This document shows, piece after piece, positions 46,536 to 55,794 of a stretch of 64,000 bases of DNA (position 1 is its first letter; every line of letters starts with the position of its first letter). Source of the DNA: Imperialibacter sp. EC-SDR9 (GTDB lineage: Bacteria; Bacteroidota; Bacteroidia; Cytophagales; Cyclobacteriaceae); contig NZ_LR701577.1 in NCBI RefSeq assembly GCF_902498805.1, positions 1 to 64,000 on the forward strand, read 5' to 3'. Under the pieces are notes generated by a model, which saw nothing but the letters and a program-made list of their open reading frames with translations, was not told the DNA's origin and searched no databases. The position numbers were made by a program, and so were the translations under genes.

Positions 46536-49500
46536 TAACCTAAAGGTAGTGAAACATAAAAAGTAGTTCCATACCCGTGTACCGTTTCAAACCATATGCT
46601 CCCACCGGCTTGCTCCACACCTCTTCTGGCCAATGCCAGCCCTATGCCCGATCCTTCCTGTTTGGTGCTGAACGAAGGCACAAAAACCTTGTCCTGAATA
46701 TCTTCAGCTATGCCAATGCCGTTGTCCTTGAACGAAATCTCGGCCTCTTTCTCCTTCACCCTTATACCAATTTCCAGGCGGGGCCCTGGTCTCCCTTCCA
46801 TAGCCTGGCAGGCATTAATAATCAGGTTCGTGAAAATGCCAGAAAGCATCTTTTCATCGGCAACGACAAGCACCGGCTCTATCGGCGATTCGTATACGAA
46901 ATCTACTTCGGGTTTGCTGTGCAGGTGCACCAGCTGGCTAATCAATCCGTTGATATCAAACCGGCGTGGATCAGGCGCCGGAAGCCTCGCAAAAGCGCTG
47001 AATGAGGTAACGATATCGCTCAGGTTGTCAATTTGCCTCAGCAGGTTATCAATCGACTTCTTCAGCCCCTCATCTTTGTCATCTGCAAGCCTGCGCATGT
47101 GCTGAAGCGTAAGCTTCATGGGCGTCAGCGGATTCTTGATCTCATGTGCCACTTGCTGGGCAATCTCTTTCCATGCCGACTCTTTCTCGCTCCTCACCAA
47201 TGCGGCCCGGCTGGTTTCCAGCTTCACCAGCATAGAGTTATATTCAGCTACCAGCAACCCAATTTCGTCTGAGGTATTCCAGTGAATAGGCTCATTTGTT
47301 TCGTTGAAAGTCGTTTTCCGCAGCCTGGAGGTGATGATTCGCAATGGATTGGTGAGCACCCTCGAAGCCATGAACGACACCACCAGTGAGAAAATAAAGA
47401 TGAAGGTGAAAATATTGATGATGTTGGTAAAGACCTCAATCTGTTGGTTTTGCTGCTGCGCCCTTGACTCAAAGAACGGCATACTCATAATACCCAGCAG
47501 GCTGGCGTCATTGAATGACTTGATCGCCAGGTAAGTCGACTTGTAGTTAAGTGTGCCCAGACTTTCAGAAAGGATAATCCTTTCTCCATCATCCTCCCTG
47601 ATGCGTCTTAATGCCTCCGGGTTGATGTACTCCGACAGTAGCTTGTCATCATAGATTGTTTGCTGGCTGGAAGCCATCAGCTTCCCATTCACGCTAAACA
47701 AGTTGATGTCAGCCTGCGAAAACCTGGCAATATCGGTCAGCTCGTTGGACAACACCTCCTTGTTGATCACATTCGAAATGTAATTATCCATCAGCGATAC
47801 GAGGTAGCCGTTCACACTTTCCGCCTTCTTCATATACTGCTTGTCAATATCTTCCTTGTATGAATTATTGATAGCGCTAAGTGTAGCCACAGTGACCACC
47901 ACCAGCGGCAGAAAGAATGCAATACTAAGGTAAATTTGAATTTTGGAAGCCAACGTAAGCCCGGTATTAGCAAACCTCACCTCTAGCGCATTAAAAACCA
48001 CCGTGAGTGCAATGCCGCCAATAAGTACCAAAAATAGGAACGAGAAATTGGAAACCATCCAGCTCACCTCGTACATCGGCGAGGTGATAATGATTCTTTT
48101 CTCTCTTGATCCCTTTATCCCCAAATGATGGAACCCATTGATTTCCAGGCCAGTGGTATACAAGCTACTCCTGTCAAAAATAGCCTGAGACAGATTGGTG
48201 ATATAGTTGAACGTCCCAGACTTATACCGCAGATTTGTGCCCTCATAAATACCGTAGCTATAGTTTTCATCAGCCGGTTCATTCATAAACCTTTCGTCGA
48301 CCAACAGGCGTGGGTACACCGTGCTGGGAAGGTACTTTTTCAGTCGAAGTTGCAAAACAATGTATCCGATTGTCTTATCGTACCTTTCCAGCCCTATAAA
48401 GCACACGTAGCGCTTGGTGGATCCTGGTGAAAAGTTACTTTCAAAAAAGATGTTCTGATAGTCTGTTTTGTAAATCGGCTTGTCATAGGTTTCTCTTATG
48501 GCAGAGAAAGTAATACCCGGCTCATTGGGAAAAGGATCACCCTTCGAATTGTACATCGACACCTGCACATCGTACTTGTCGAAGTAGCTGTTCATGTAAA
48601 GCCTCTTAATGCGCTGCTTAATCATGTCCTTGGCCAGCACAGGGCTCATCATGCGGGTCAAAATAAAGATGTCGCTTTTGATCGACTTCATAATGCCATC
48701 GAGCTGAAACTCGCCCTGGATATCATTTTCTATCAGAAGGCTATTGGCAAATTTTTGCTTTTGCACATTCCTCTCAAATTCGCTGTATTTATAAATTGAA
48801 TAGCTACCCAGAATGGACGAAAAAGCCGCCGCCAGAAAGAAATAAAGGAAGGCCTGAAACTGGATCGGCCTAATAAACTCAGGCAAACTGAACCAAAATA
48901 TAATGGAGAAGTAAGCAGCATGCAGCACAGGTACAATGGCTAAATCACCATCTATGATAAGAGCCGCAAGGAACAAAATGGCAGCCGTGGCCAGATGAAC
49001 CAGCCAGACAATCCCTGGCGACGTACTTCTGAAATGCTTAAGCAGTATATAGGAAGCATGAGCAATGAGAAAATAGCTGAAGCAAAACAGAAAGTACACC
49101 ACCAGCGTGCCCATCCGAAACATATCGAGGTGAATGCTACGGTTTACATCGAGGTGTATTTGAGAATTCTTAAATATCTCCTGCAAAAGCAGGTAGGTAT
49201 ACCCCATAAACCCATAGCCCAGCAGTATGACCACAATAGTGATCAACCATTTTACCTTTTGCGAAGCACCAGAGAAGTAAGCGTAGGCGTCGCTGCGAAA
49301 AACGGCATTGGAAGTAAAGTAGACAAAGTAGGCGAGCAAAAAGGCTGTGATAATCAAGTCACCCAATGACTTGTGGAGCGAAGAAATCACAAGGTACCGT
49401 GAATTGAACAGGTCGAAGTGGTAAACCGACGACGGGAAATTGGTTGCCAGCAGCAGCCAGCGGATAAACACTACGCCCACAAGTAGCAAACCTATGCCTG

Positions 49501-50194
49501 CATAAGGCCTGCCGTTTTCTACCAGATTGGAAGCGGATCGCTGGAAGAAGAAAAACCCCAACACAAACGCCACAGAAAGCAAACTAAAAATAAGGAAGCG
49601 GTCAAAACGGGACGAAACAGCTGGCGGCGACTGAATGGTGAAATAACATACTACCTGATCATGATAGCTAAAGGCGAAGCTTCCTTCCACCTCCTTGTCG
49701 TACACAAAAACCCTCAGTTCGTCAAAAATGTTCTTGTCGTATCCTCCCCTGATGAGTTCATTCTCAATCGGAAAGTTACGATAGATGGGCAGCACGCCAA
49801 CATACTCCTTCCGGACACCTGCTCTTTCGGTATATTCCTTCAGGGCAATGAATTTATTGCCCTCCCATTCCAAATACTGAATTTGGTAGTCACCCTCAAT
49901 CACTCTGTAGTCGGGCACAAAAGCATTGGAGCTCAGCCCTGTGAGCGACCGATTCGTGTAAATCTGGATGGGGTAATTGGATTGCAGTGTACCGGGCACC
50001 TTCCCACTGCTTTTCGCATTGGCCAGGTCGCTCTCAATGAGTTGCAGCTGGCTAATCAGCCGTTCACTGATTTGCTCGTAAGCCTCCTGACCTCTCTTCG
50101 AACTCTTACCAACAAAATACCAATAGAAGAACGCAGAAGCCCCGAACAGGGCTGCAATAAAGAGATATCTATAGCTTACTACATGGGAGGCCAA
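46535..50194 (-). CDS. NtrY-like membrane sensor histidine kinase
   Basis: The 1219-aa product has an N-terminal helix, several transmembrane helices at about 200-480, a large extracytoplasmic region at about 500-740 and another helix pair near 740-780. A HAMP-like linker, a HisKA domain with His1017 in QQVAHEIKNPLTPMKL, and a HATPase_c domain (NLIINACQAMEG, DNGIGIA, GSGIGLALARRG) complete it. The catalytic half is most like NtrY. The sensor half is unusually large and unrecognised. No response regulator is adjacent. It sits between the respiratory operon and the SprA-like gene on the same strand, so it may sense envelope or respiratory state; that is inference. Confidence 0.83.
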   Translation of the reverse strand: MASHVVSYRYLFIAALFGASAFFYWYFVGKSSKRGQEAYEQISERLISQLQLIESDLANAKSSGKVPGTLQSNYPIQIYTNRSLTGLSSNAFVPDYRVIEGDYQIQYLEWEGNKFIALKEYTERAGVRKEYVGVLPIYRNFPIENELIRGGYDKNIFDELRVFVYDKEVEGSFAFSYHDQVVCYFTIQSPPAVSSRFDRFLIFSLLSVAFVLGFFFFQRSASNLVENGRPYAGIGLLLVGVVFIRWLLLATNFPSSVYHFDLFNSRYLVISSLHKSLGDLIITAFLLAYFVYFTSNAVFRSDAYAYFSGASQKVKWLITIVVILLGYGFMGYTYLLLQEIFKNSQIHLDVNRSIHLDMFRMGTLVVYFLFCFSYFLIAHASYILLKHFRSTSPGIVWLVHLATAAILFLAALIIDGDLAIVPVLHAAYFSIIFWFSLPEFIRPIQFQAFLYFFLAAAFSSILGSYSIYKYSEFERNVQKQKFANSLLIENDIQGEFQLDGIMKSIKSDIFILTRMMSPVLAKDMIKQRIKRLYMNSYFDKYDVQVSMYNSKGDPFPNEPGITFSAIRETYDKPIYKTDYQNIFFESNFSPGSTKRYVCFIGLERYDKTIGYIVLQLRLKKYLPSTVYPRLLVDERFMNEPADENYSYGIYEGTNLRYKSGTFNYITNLSQAIFDRSSLYTTGLEINGFHHLGIKGSREKRIIITSPMYEVSWMVSNFSFLFLVLIGGIALTVVFNALEVRFANTGLTLASKIQIYLSIAFFLPLVVVTVATLSAINNSYKEDIDKQYMKKAESVNGYLVSLMDNYISNVINKEVLSNELTDIARFSQADINLFSVNGKLMASSQQTIYDDKLLSEYINPEALRRIREDDGERIILSESLGTLNYKSTYLAIKSFNDASLLGIMSMPFFESRAQQQNQQIEVFTNIINIFTFIFIFSLVVSFMASRVLTNPLRIITSRLRKTTFNETNEPIHWNTSDEIGLLVAEYNSMLVKLETSRAALVRSEKESAWKEIAQQVAHEIKNPLTPMKLTLQHMRRLADDKDEGLKKSIDNLLRQIDNLSDIVTSFSAFARLPAPDPRRFDINGLISQLVHLHSKPEVDFVYESPIEPVLVVADEKMLSGIFTNLIINACQAMEGRPGPRLEIGIRVKEKEAEISFKDNGIGIAEDIQDKVFVPSFSTKQEGSGIGLALARRGVEQAGGSIWFETVHGYGTTFYVSLPLG

Positions 50195-50214
50195 ATGGAA
50201 CAGTTTTATCTTAG

Positions 50215-50613
50215 CTATTTGTCTTCGCTCGACACACCGAACGATGCATCATATTTTATGCCACCAAATGCATGAAGATAAAGAATTCTGGAATATCTGA
50301 ACATAGTTGTAGACAAAAGCAACACAACGGTGATGATTGCCGCCATGTAAACCCACATGTCGGGGTTGTCAAATATAAAATAGATTGAAAACCCGACTAT
50401 GATAGTCAGCGCCACGGAAATGGCATAACTCACATACATGGCTCCATTGTAAAACATGGGCTCCGGCTCAAAGCGTAGGCCACAAACCTCACACTTAACC
50501 GGCATTTTATCGAAGTTTTTTAACCTGAAATTCGGCTCAATAAACATGTTGCCAGACCGGCAACGGGGGCACTTACCATGAACGATTGCCTGAAGGGCGG
50601 AGGTTTTTGACAT
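50215..50613 (-). CDS. DUF983 family membrane protein
   Basis: From the ATG at 50613 the product is 132 aa. A zinc-ribbon-like pair CPRC...CEVC lies in the first 45 residues, followed by two transmembrane helices and a short C-terminal tail. DUF983 proteins are often found in cytochrome oxidase clusters, with an unknown, possibly assembly-related role. The start overlaps the preceding 89-aa gene by about 40 bp; the longer frame from 50646 would overlap more and lacks a family-like N-terminus. Confidence 0.78.
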   Translation of the reverse strand: MSKTSALQAIVHGKCPRCRSGNMFIEPNFRLKNFDKMPVKCEVCGLRFEPEPMFYNGAMYVSYAISVALTIIVGFSIYFIFDNPDMWVYMAAIITVVLLLSTTMFRYSRILYLHAFGGIKYDASFGVSSEDK

Positions 50614-50842
50614 TTTTCCTGCTGTTTCTGTACCAAAAAAAGGCAATCACTGCTAACAACAAGTAAGGAGTGAAAAATAAGTAGAGTATGCCAAAGTTAA
50701 GACCTGCTGCAAAATTGGCTGTTTCTCCATTGCTCATGTTTGCCTCCAATGTCGACCGGCACATGGCGCATTGAGCCCAACTATCCATATTGGTCAACAG
50801 CAGCACCACAGCAACAAAAAGGGTTTTGATAAATACTTTCAT
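50573..50842 (-). CDS. Small exported/membrane protein with Cys pair
   Basis: The 89-aa product has a signal peptide ending AQ, then CAMCRSTLEANMSNGE, one transmembrane helix (about 48-68) and a basic tail. A CxxC directly at the mature N-terminus suggests metal or thiol chemistry on the outer face. Its position after the SCO-like and DUF420 genes hints at a role in oxidase assembly. It overlaps the DUF983 start by about 40 bp. Confidence 0.65.
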   Translation of the reverse strand: MKVFIKTLFVAVVLLLTNMDSWAQCAMCRSTLEANMSNGETANFAAGLNFGILYLFFTPYLLLAVIAFFWYRNSRKNVKNLRPSGNRSW

Positions 50843-50878
50843 ACGCTACCTAACAGTCTTTAACTTCCCTCAGTTCTT

Positions 50879-51457
50879 TTATGTATAAAAAGGTCTGATC
50901 ATAAAATACACAATCACTCCGGTAATTGACACATAAAGCCAGATCGGATATCCAAACTTCACGGCCTTTTTGTGTTTTTCAATCTGTCCGGTGAGTGCAA
51001 AATACAATGCCATAAGCACAAAAGGAACCACAACAATAGAAAGTCCTATGTGTGACAGCAAGGTAATCAGGTAAACCGTTCTGCCATTGCCCATTGCCGC
51101 CATTTCCCCCTCCGAAAGTATCCCATCGGCATTGGTGTCGCCGTACTTCACCGACGGCACAGACGCATGGTAAATAATGTACGAAAAAAGAAAAATAGCT
51201 CCCAGGGCAAACGCCCCGAGCATCACTGCCCTATGATGATCCACCTTTTTGTTTTTAATGAAATACAAACCAAGCAACAGCAAGGCCGCCGTTGCGCTGT
51301 TAATCACTGCATTCAAGTGAGGTAAAAATTTTACCCACTCACCAGCATTTAGTCTTGCGGGCATGAATATCAATATGGCGACTGCCACTGGAATGATCAC
51401 TGAAACAACGCTTATCCAGCGCAAATAATTAGGCTTAGTATTTGAAACAGCACTCAT
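50879..51457 (-). CDS. DUF420 family membrane protein, oxidase-associated
   Basis: The 192-aa product has about five transmembrane helices. Conserved histidines occur in FLPHLNAVINS, DHHRAVM, IIYHASV and LLSHIGLS, matching DUF420 (CtaM-like) proteins that aid assembly of haem-copper oxidases. The start overlaps the upstream SCO-like stop by 4 bp (ATGA). Its position in the cta cluster supports a role in oxidase maturation. Confidence 0.8.
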   Translation of the reverse strand: MSAVSNTKPNYLRWISVVSVIIPVAVAILIFMPARLNAGEWVKFLPHLNAVINSATAALLLLGLYFIKNKKVDHHRAVMLGAFALGAIFLFSYIIYHASVPSVKYGDTNADGILSEGEMAAMGNGRTVYLITLLSHIGLSIVVVPFVLMALYFALTGQIEKHKKAVKFGYPIWLYVSITGVIVYFMIRPFYT

Positions 51458-52062
51458 TTTTCCTGCATTAAAACATCCAACTCAACTAACAATCTATCCA
51501 TCTCACCCTTTTCAGCACTGGCGTAAAACCCCCTGATCCGGCCAACCTTATCTACCAACACCATTCTGCTCTCCGAACCCACAGTATCAAGGGTAGCTTG
51601 AGAAAGCAGCAATTGACAATTCATCAGCTGTTCCATGCTGCCAGCACAGGCTGAAGTCACCACCCAATACCTGGTTTCCGCTTGCGAAGCAGCCAGCTTA
51701 TCCCACTTATCTACTTGCTCCTCATTGCTCATGGTGATTAACCGATAATCCAGCGGTTTGGTTTCTTCCACCAGCCTCCTCATTTCATTCATTTCACGTG
51801 CTATATCCGTTTTAGAAGGGTCAGGAAAATGAAAGAGATAGGTTTGCTGGTCGCCCAGCACCACTACATCGGTGCTGTCGCAGGTAAGCCTGCTAACTGT
51901 ATAGTCAACATTTACCGTTCCGCAATCGGCTGAGCTATATGACGTCTCCGGATACACCGGCAGCGCATACATATTTTCACCGAAAGCTTGAAGAAAGAGA
52001 TAAATAGACACCGGCAGTCCCAGCGTTATAATTAGAATAATTCCCTTTGTCAGCTTGCTCAT
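51454..52062 (-). CDS. SCO1/SenC-like thioredoxin-fold protein, degenerate
   Basis: From ATG 52062 the product is 202 aa with an N-terminal membrane anchor (about residues 5-25) and a thioredoxin-like domain. The position in the cta operon and the overall layout point to an SCO-type copper chaperone for the CuA site. The normal CxxxC copper site is not evident: the visible cysteines are DCG, LTCDS, ACAG and NCQ. It may be a diverged member working by other residues. An upstream ATG at 52110 would add 16 non-hydrophobic residues. The overlap with the DUF420 start is 4 bp. Confidence 0.6.
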   Translation of the reverse strand: MSKLTKGIILIITLGLPVSIYLFLQAFGENMYALPVYPETSYSSADCGTVNVDYTVSRLTCDSTDVVVLGDQQTYLFHFPDPSKTDIAREMNEMRRLVEETKPLDYRLITMSNEEQVDKWDKLAASQAETRYWVVTSACAGSMEQLMNCQLLLSQATLDTVGSESRMVLVDKVGRIRGFYASAEKGEMDRLLVELDVLMQEK

Positions 52063-52135
52063 GAATGGTGTGTGGGTACAAACAAAACATGCCGGTAGGT
52101 GTACCGGCATGCTAATATCTTTTATGCAGCTAAAC

Positions 52136-52465
52136 TTATCGCACCAACAGCACTTGACCGCCCTGATAAATCAATGCTATGATAAGCCATACCAGAAATA
52201 TCAAAGGAATCAAAATAGACCAGATAAGGGTCTTTACTTCATGGCCAAGGTGCATAAATTCGCTTACTATGTAAAACGCTTTTACGATAGTCAAAGCGAT
52301 GAAGACCGCTGTCCTCAAAATACCTGCATCCACAGTAAAGGCTATGGCAAACTCAATCATCGTAATGACGAACAAGATCAGTGTTACCTTCATGAACAGT
52401 CTGACTTTCGCCTTGTCGACTGGCTGAACTACAACTGTTGATTCTTCGTGATGTTCTGCTGACAT
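52136..52465 (-). CDS. ctaF: Cytochrome c oxidase subunit IV-like protein
   Basis: The 109-aa product has three transmembrane helices after a short acidic, His-containing N-terminus, with VKAFYIVSEFMHLGHE in the middle. This is the usual layout of the small subunit IV of caa3/bo3-type oxidases (COX4_pro/CyoD-like). It probably stabilises the subunit I-III complex. It lies 27 bp after the second subunit III gene. Confidence 0.8.
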   Translation of the reverse strand: MSAEHHEESTVVVQPVDKAKVRLFMKVTLILFVITMIEFAIAFTVDAGILRTAVFIALTIVKAFYIVSEFMHLGHEVKTLIWSILIPLIFLVWLIIALIYQGGQVLLVR

Positions 52466-52492
52466 TTTACTAATTGTTTATAGAACGGAAAA

Positions 52493-53242
52493 TTAAACCA
52501 AATAGAAGAAGGTAAATACAAATACCCAAACAAGATCCACAAAGTGCCAGTACAAACCTACCTTTTCCACCATCTCATAGTGACCCACTTTTTCAAGCTT
52601 GCCAACTGTTGCCTGGTAGAATATCAGGAAGTTAAGGCACACCCCACTAAATACGTGGAAGCCGTGAAAGCCTGTGATAAAGAAAAACAAAGCTGCAAAG
52701 TTAGGAGGGCCATATTGATTTTGTGACAAGCTAGCCCCATGGATGAAAGTGCCATCCAACATTCTTCCACCCTGTTCAGTACCTACTATAAAGTGCGTCC
52801 ACTCCCAAGCCTGGCAGCCTAGGAAAGCAAGTCCGCCCAGGATCGTCCAGAGCATCCATTTCTCCACGCCCTTCCTGTCCATACGCTGACCAGCCTCTAC
52901 AGCAAGCACCATGGTTACACTACTCAAAATCAACACGAAAGTCATGATGCCCACAAACACCAATGGCAACGAAACACCGTGAAGGAAAGGAACAGCTTCG
53001 AATACTTTTTCAGGTATTGGCCAGTACTCCTGCGAGAAAACGAATTCGTCGGGGCTGCCCTGGAAAGCAGGGTGGCTGAAACGGATCATTCCGTAGGCAA
53101 TCAAAAGGCCAGAGAAAGAAAAGGCATCGGAAAGCAGGAAGAACCACATCATAAGCTTGCCATAGCTCGCTTTTAGGGGCTCATTACCTCCCATCCAGAG
53201 GTCCTTGTCAGAATCGGATGCAACTACTGCAGTGCTAGACAT
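52493..53242 (-). CDS. Cytochrome c oxidase subunit III (longer paralogue)
   Basis: The 249-aa product has about five to six transmembrane helices. Subunit III landmarks include MMWFFLLSDAFSFSG, GCQAWEWTHF, FFFITGFHGFHVFSG and VGLYWHFVDLVWVFVF. A second subunit III-like gene lies 16 bp upstream, so two such proteins are made from the same cluster, as in other Bacteroidota act/cta loci. Subunit III supports proton uptake and complex stability. Confidence 0.85.
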   Translation of the reverse strand: MSSTAVVASDSDKDLWMGGNEPLKASYGKLMMWFFLLSDAFSFSGLLIAYGMIRFSHPAFQGSPDEFVFSQEYWPIPEKVFEAVPFLHGVSLPLVFVGIMTFVLILSSVTMVLAVEAGQRMDRKGVEKWMLWTILGGLAFLGCQAWEWTHFIVGTEQGGRMLDGTFIHGASLSQNQYGPPNFAALFFFITGFHGFHVFSGVCLNFLIFYQATVGKLEKVGHYEMVEKVGLYWHFVDLVWVFVFTFFYLV

Positions 53243-53258
53243 AGACGATTAGTTCAGA

Positions 53259-53843
53259 TTAATTATTTAATAATAAAAATAAGTACAAATATATCCAAAG
53301 TCCACTCAGGAAGTGCCAGAATGTTGTACACATTTCAATCTGGGTCATACTTTTTGAGTGTACCTTAAATCTCAGGGTCGAAATTAAAACAATAATCAAA
53401 AAAACAATACCTGCCGCCAGGTGAAAGGCGTGTAAACCTGTCAAAACGTAGATAAACGATCCTGCCGGGTTACCTACAAAGAAAACCTGCTGATCAACCA
53501 GCTGACCCCAGCCGAGGTACTGCACGATCAGAAAAACCAAAGAAAGTGCCAACGTAACGCCAACAGCTATTTTAATTTGAGAAAGATTGTCCTTTTTAGC
53601 AGCCCAATACGCCCACTGCATAGTGGCACTGCTCAACAGCACTACAATGCTGGAATAGATGAATGCCTGAGGCAGGTCAAAAATCAGCCATGCCCCTTCT
53701 GATTGCTTCACCACATATGCACTGGTGAGTGACGCAAATATCATGACGATAGACACTATAAACAGCCAAAGCAAAAACTTCCTGGGGTGCATCGACAGCA
53801 CCTGAGCGGGAGTTTCCATATCTGATTTTTTGGCGCTCATCAT
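53259..53843 (-). CDS. ctaE: Cytochrome c oxidase subunit III (shorter paralogue)
   Basis: The 194-aa product has about five transmembrane helices and the phrases FIYVLTGLHAFHLAAG and MCTTFWHFLSGLWIYLYLF typical of subunit III. It lacks the first two helices of classical subunit III, as do many five-helix bacterial forms. Its start overlaps the ctaB stop by 4 bp. Confidence 0.83.
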   Translation of the reverse strand: MMSAKKSDMETPAQVLSMHPRKFLLWLFIVSIVMIFASLTSAYVVKQSEGAWLIFDLPQAFIYSSIVVLLSSATMQWAYWAAKKDNLSQIKIAVGVTLALSLVFLIVQYLGWGQLVDQQVFFVGNPAGSFIYVLTGLHAFHLAAGIVFLIIVLISTLRFKVHSKSMTQIEMCTTFWHFLSGLWIYLYLFLLLNN

Positions 53844-54733
53844 AATTTATCTAGTAAAAAGGCTATTTGAACAACTGGCAGGTAAATAAATGAAGCAAAC
53901 ATCAGTTTCAAAGCTGCGTCACGAGAACAGTCTCTGATCAAAATAAAGGTTTGACTCAGAAACAACACACCGCAAATAGTAGCTACAACTGCAGAATTTA
54001 TCCCGGTGATGCCAAAGTAGGCTGGCAGCAACCCGAGCGGAAGCAGAAACAATGTATAAATCATGATGTTCACTGCTGTGGTGAAATCCTTCTTTCCGCC
54101 GAACGGCAACAGTTTAAATCCCGCCTTTTTGTAATCTTCATCTGCTACCCAGGCAATCGCCCAGAAATGCGGAAACTGCCAGATAAACTGGATGCCAAAG
54201 ATGATCAACGCTTCGTGTGTGATAGCACCCGTAGCAGCTACCCATCCCAGCAAAGGAGGAAGTGCTCCGGGAATTGCTCCCACAAACACAGCGATAGGCC
54301 CTACCCGCTTCAGAGGGGTATAAACAAAGCTATACAGCACCATTGACACCACAGACAGCACCACAGTAAGAGGGTTGGCGTAAATAAGGATCAGCCCAAG
54401 CCCCATGGCTATTACCACAGCAGCAAAAACAACGGCCTCGCCAACTCCTACCCTATTGGTAGGCAATGGCCGACCCATCGTCCTCTTCATTAGTTTATCG
54501 AGATCCTTCTCTATCACCTGATTGATGGTGATACTGCCGCCTGAGATCAAAAAACCTCCAAGCGACAAAAAGCCCAAAGTAGCCCAGTCGACGGCGCCTC
54601 TCGCCCCCAGCAAGTAGCCGAAGCCACACGAAAAAGCAACCAAAAAAGAGAGCCTGAATTTAAGCAACTCGTAGTAGGCCTTTAACCTCCCAATGACGAT
54701 AAAAACCGGCGATATGTAAGAAGTCTGATTCAA
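53840..54733 (-). CDS. ctaB: Protoheme IX farnesyltransferase (haem O synthase)
   Basis: The 297-aa UbiA-family membrane enzyme attaches a farnesyl chain to haem b to make haem O, the precursor of haem A. It has about nine helices and the prenyl-diphosphate binding motifs NQVIEKDLDKLMKRTMGRPL and the later WAIAWVADEDYKKAGFKLL. Overlaps of 4 bp with both ctaA and the subunit III gene show a tightly packed operon. Confidence 0.92.
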   Translation of the reverse strand: MNQTSYISPVFIVIGRLKAYYELLKFRLSFLVAFSCGFGYLLGARGAVDWATLGFLSLGGFLISGGSITINQVIEKDLDKLMKRTMGRPLPTNRVGVGEAVVFAAVVIAMGLGLILIYANPLTVVLSVVSMVLYSFVYTPLKRVGPIAVFVGAIPGALPPLLGWVAATGAITHEALIIFGIQFIWQFPHFWAIAWVADEDYKKAGFKLLPFGGKKDFTTAVNIMIYTLFLLPLGLLPAYFGITGINSAVVATICGVLFLSQTFILIRDCSRDAALKLMFASFIYLPVVQIAFLLDKL

Positions 54734-55794
54734 ATCGAGTGTTTAATATTGAGCGCATCTTTTCTATTGATGCGGAGGAACAAATATACCTGAAAACCGA
54801 ACACTACGCTTGCTAAAAGCAAATGAATCGGCTGTATAAAGGCAGGAATGGAGAAATAACCCATCGCCGCTCCCGAAACAATCTCAAGAAATACTACCAG
54901 TGTCAAAACTGCCGAGAATTTAACGGAAAATGAAAGCGACGAAGACGTCCACAAGAAGTACGTCAGTAGCACATGTCCGATAAGCAGTGCCCATGAAAAA
55001 GATCTGTGGAAATAGAACTTAAAGCCGATCCATTCAAGTACTGTGCTGCGCTCTATCCCGGCAGACAGCCCGGAGTCCACCCCTTCTCTTACGTTGATAC
55101 CCACAATCAATTGAACAATAAACAGCGCTGCACATCCCAACAAAAGCCACTTCACATTTATTGCATCGCCACCAGTTTCGTTATCGGCCACCGGCGGATC
55201 AACAGTGAAATAAGTATATATTAGCAGCATAACGATCAGCAGTGCCAGTAGCATGTGAAAGGAGATCATTCCTGGAAGCAAATTAGTAGAAACTACAATG
55301 GAGCCTACCCAACCCTGAAAAACTACCCCTACAAATGCCAGCAACGAAAATATTAATACTCTCGGCTGCGTCTTTCTGAATCGAATGGAGTAAACAAAAG
55401 TGGCAAAAATAAGCATCCCTATCACCACTCCCACCAGCCGGTTCACATATTCTATCCATGTTCTCAATGGATTGAAATCGGCCTCTTCCCTTACCGACGG
55501 ATCGTTCTTCAACTTGTCGGCTGTATCGGAAAAACCTAACTTTTCGAGGTAGCCTGTCAGGCGGATATTCTTCTGGTGTCGCTTTTCGGAATACACTTCC
55601 TTGTAATTGACAGGGAGCTGATCAACACTGGTTGGGGGCACCCAGTTGCCAAAACACTTTGGCCAATCGGGACAACCCATGCCGGAACCCGAACTTCTAA
55701 CAATGCCGCCTACCAAAATCAAAAGGTAGACGGCAATGATAGTACTTATAGTAAGTTGCTTGTATCTCCTTAGAGACTTAGGATTTTCCTGCAT
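54730..55794 (-). CDS. ctaA: Haem A synthase (COX15/CtaA)
   Basis: The 354-aa product has about eight transmembrane helices. It shows the N-terminal GGIVRSSGSGMGCPDWPKC segment with its Cys residues and the conserved glutamate segment TWIEYVNRLVG. Haem-ligating His residues occur in FHMLLALL, FHRSFSWALLIGH and PIHLLLA. It oxidises the C8 methyl of haem O to give haem A. The start overlaps the ctaD stop by 17 bp. Confidence 0.9.
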   Translation of the reverse strand: MQENPKSLRRYKQLTISTIIAVYLLILVGGIVRSSGSGMGCPDWPKCFGNWVPPTSVDQLPVNYKEVYSEKRHQKNIRLTGYLEKLGFSDTADKLKNDPSVREEADFNPLRTWIEYVNRLVGVVIGMLIFATFVYSIRFRKTQPRVLIFSLLAFVGVVFQGWVGSIVVSTNLLPGMISFHMLLALLIVMLLIYTYFTVDPPVADNETGGDAINVKWLLLGCAALFIVQLIVGINVREGVDSGLSAGIERSTVLEWIGFKFYFHRSFSWALLIGHVLLTYFLWTSSSLSFSVKFSAVLTLVVFLEIVSGAAMGYFSIPAFIQPIHLLLASVVFGFQVYLFLRINRKDALNIKHSI

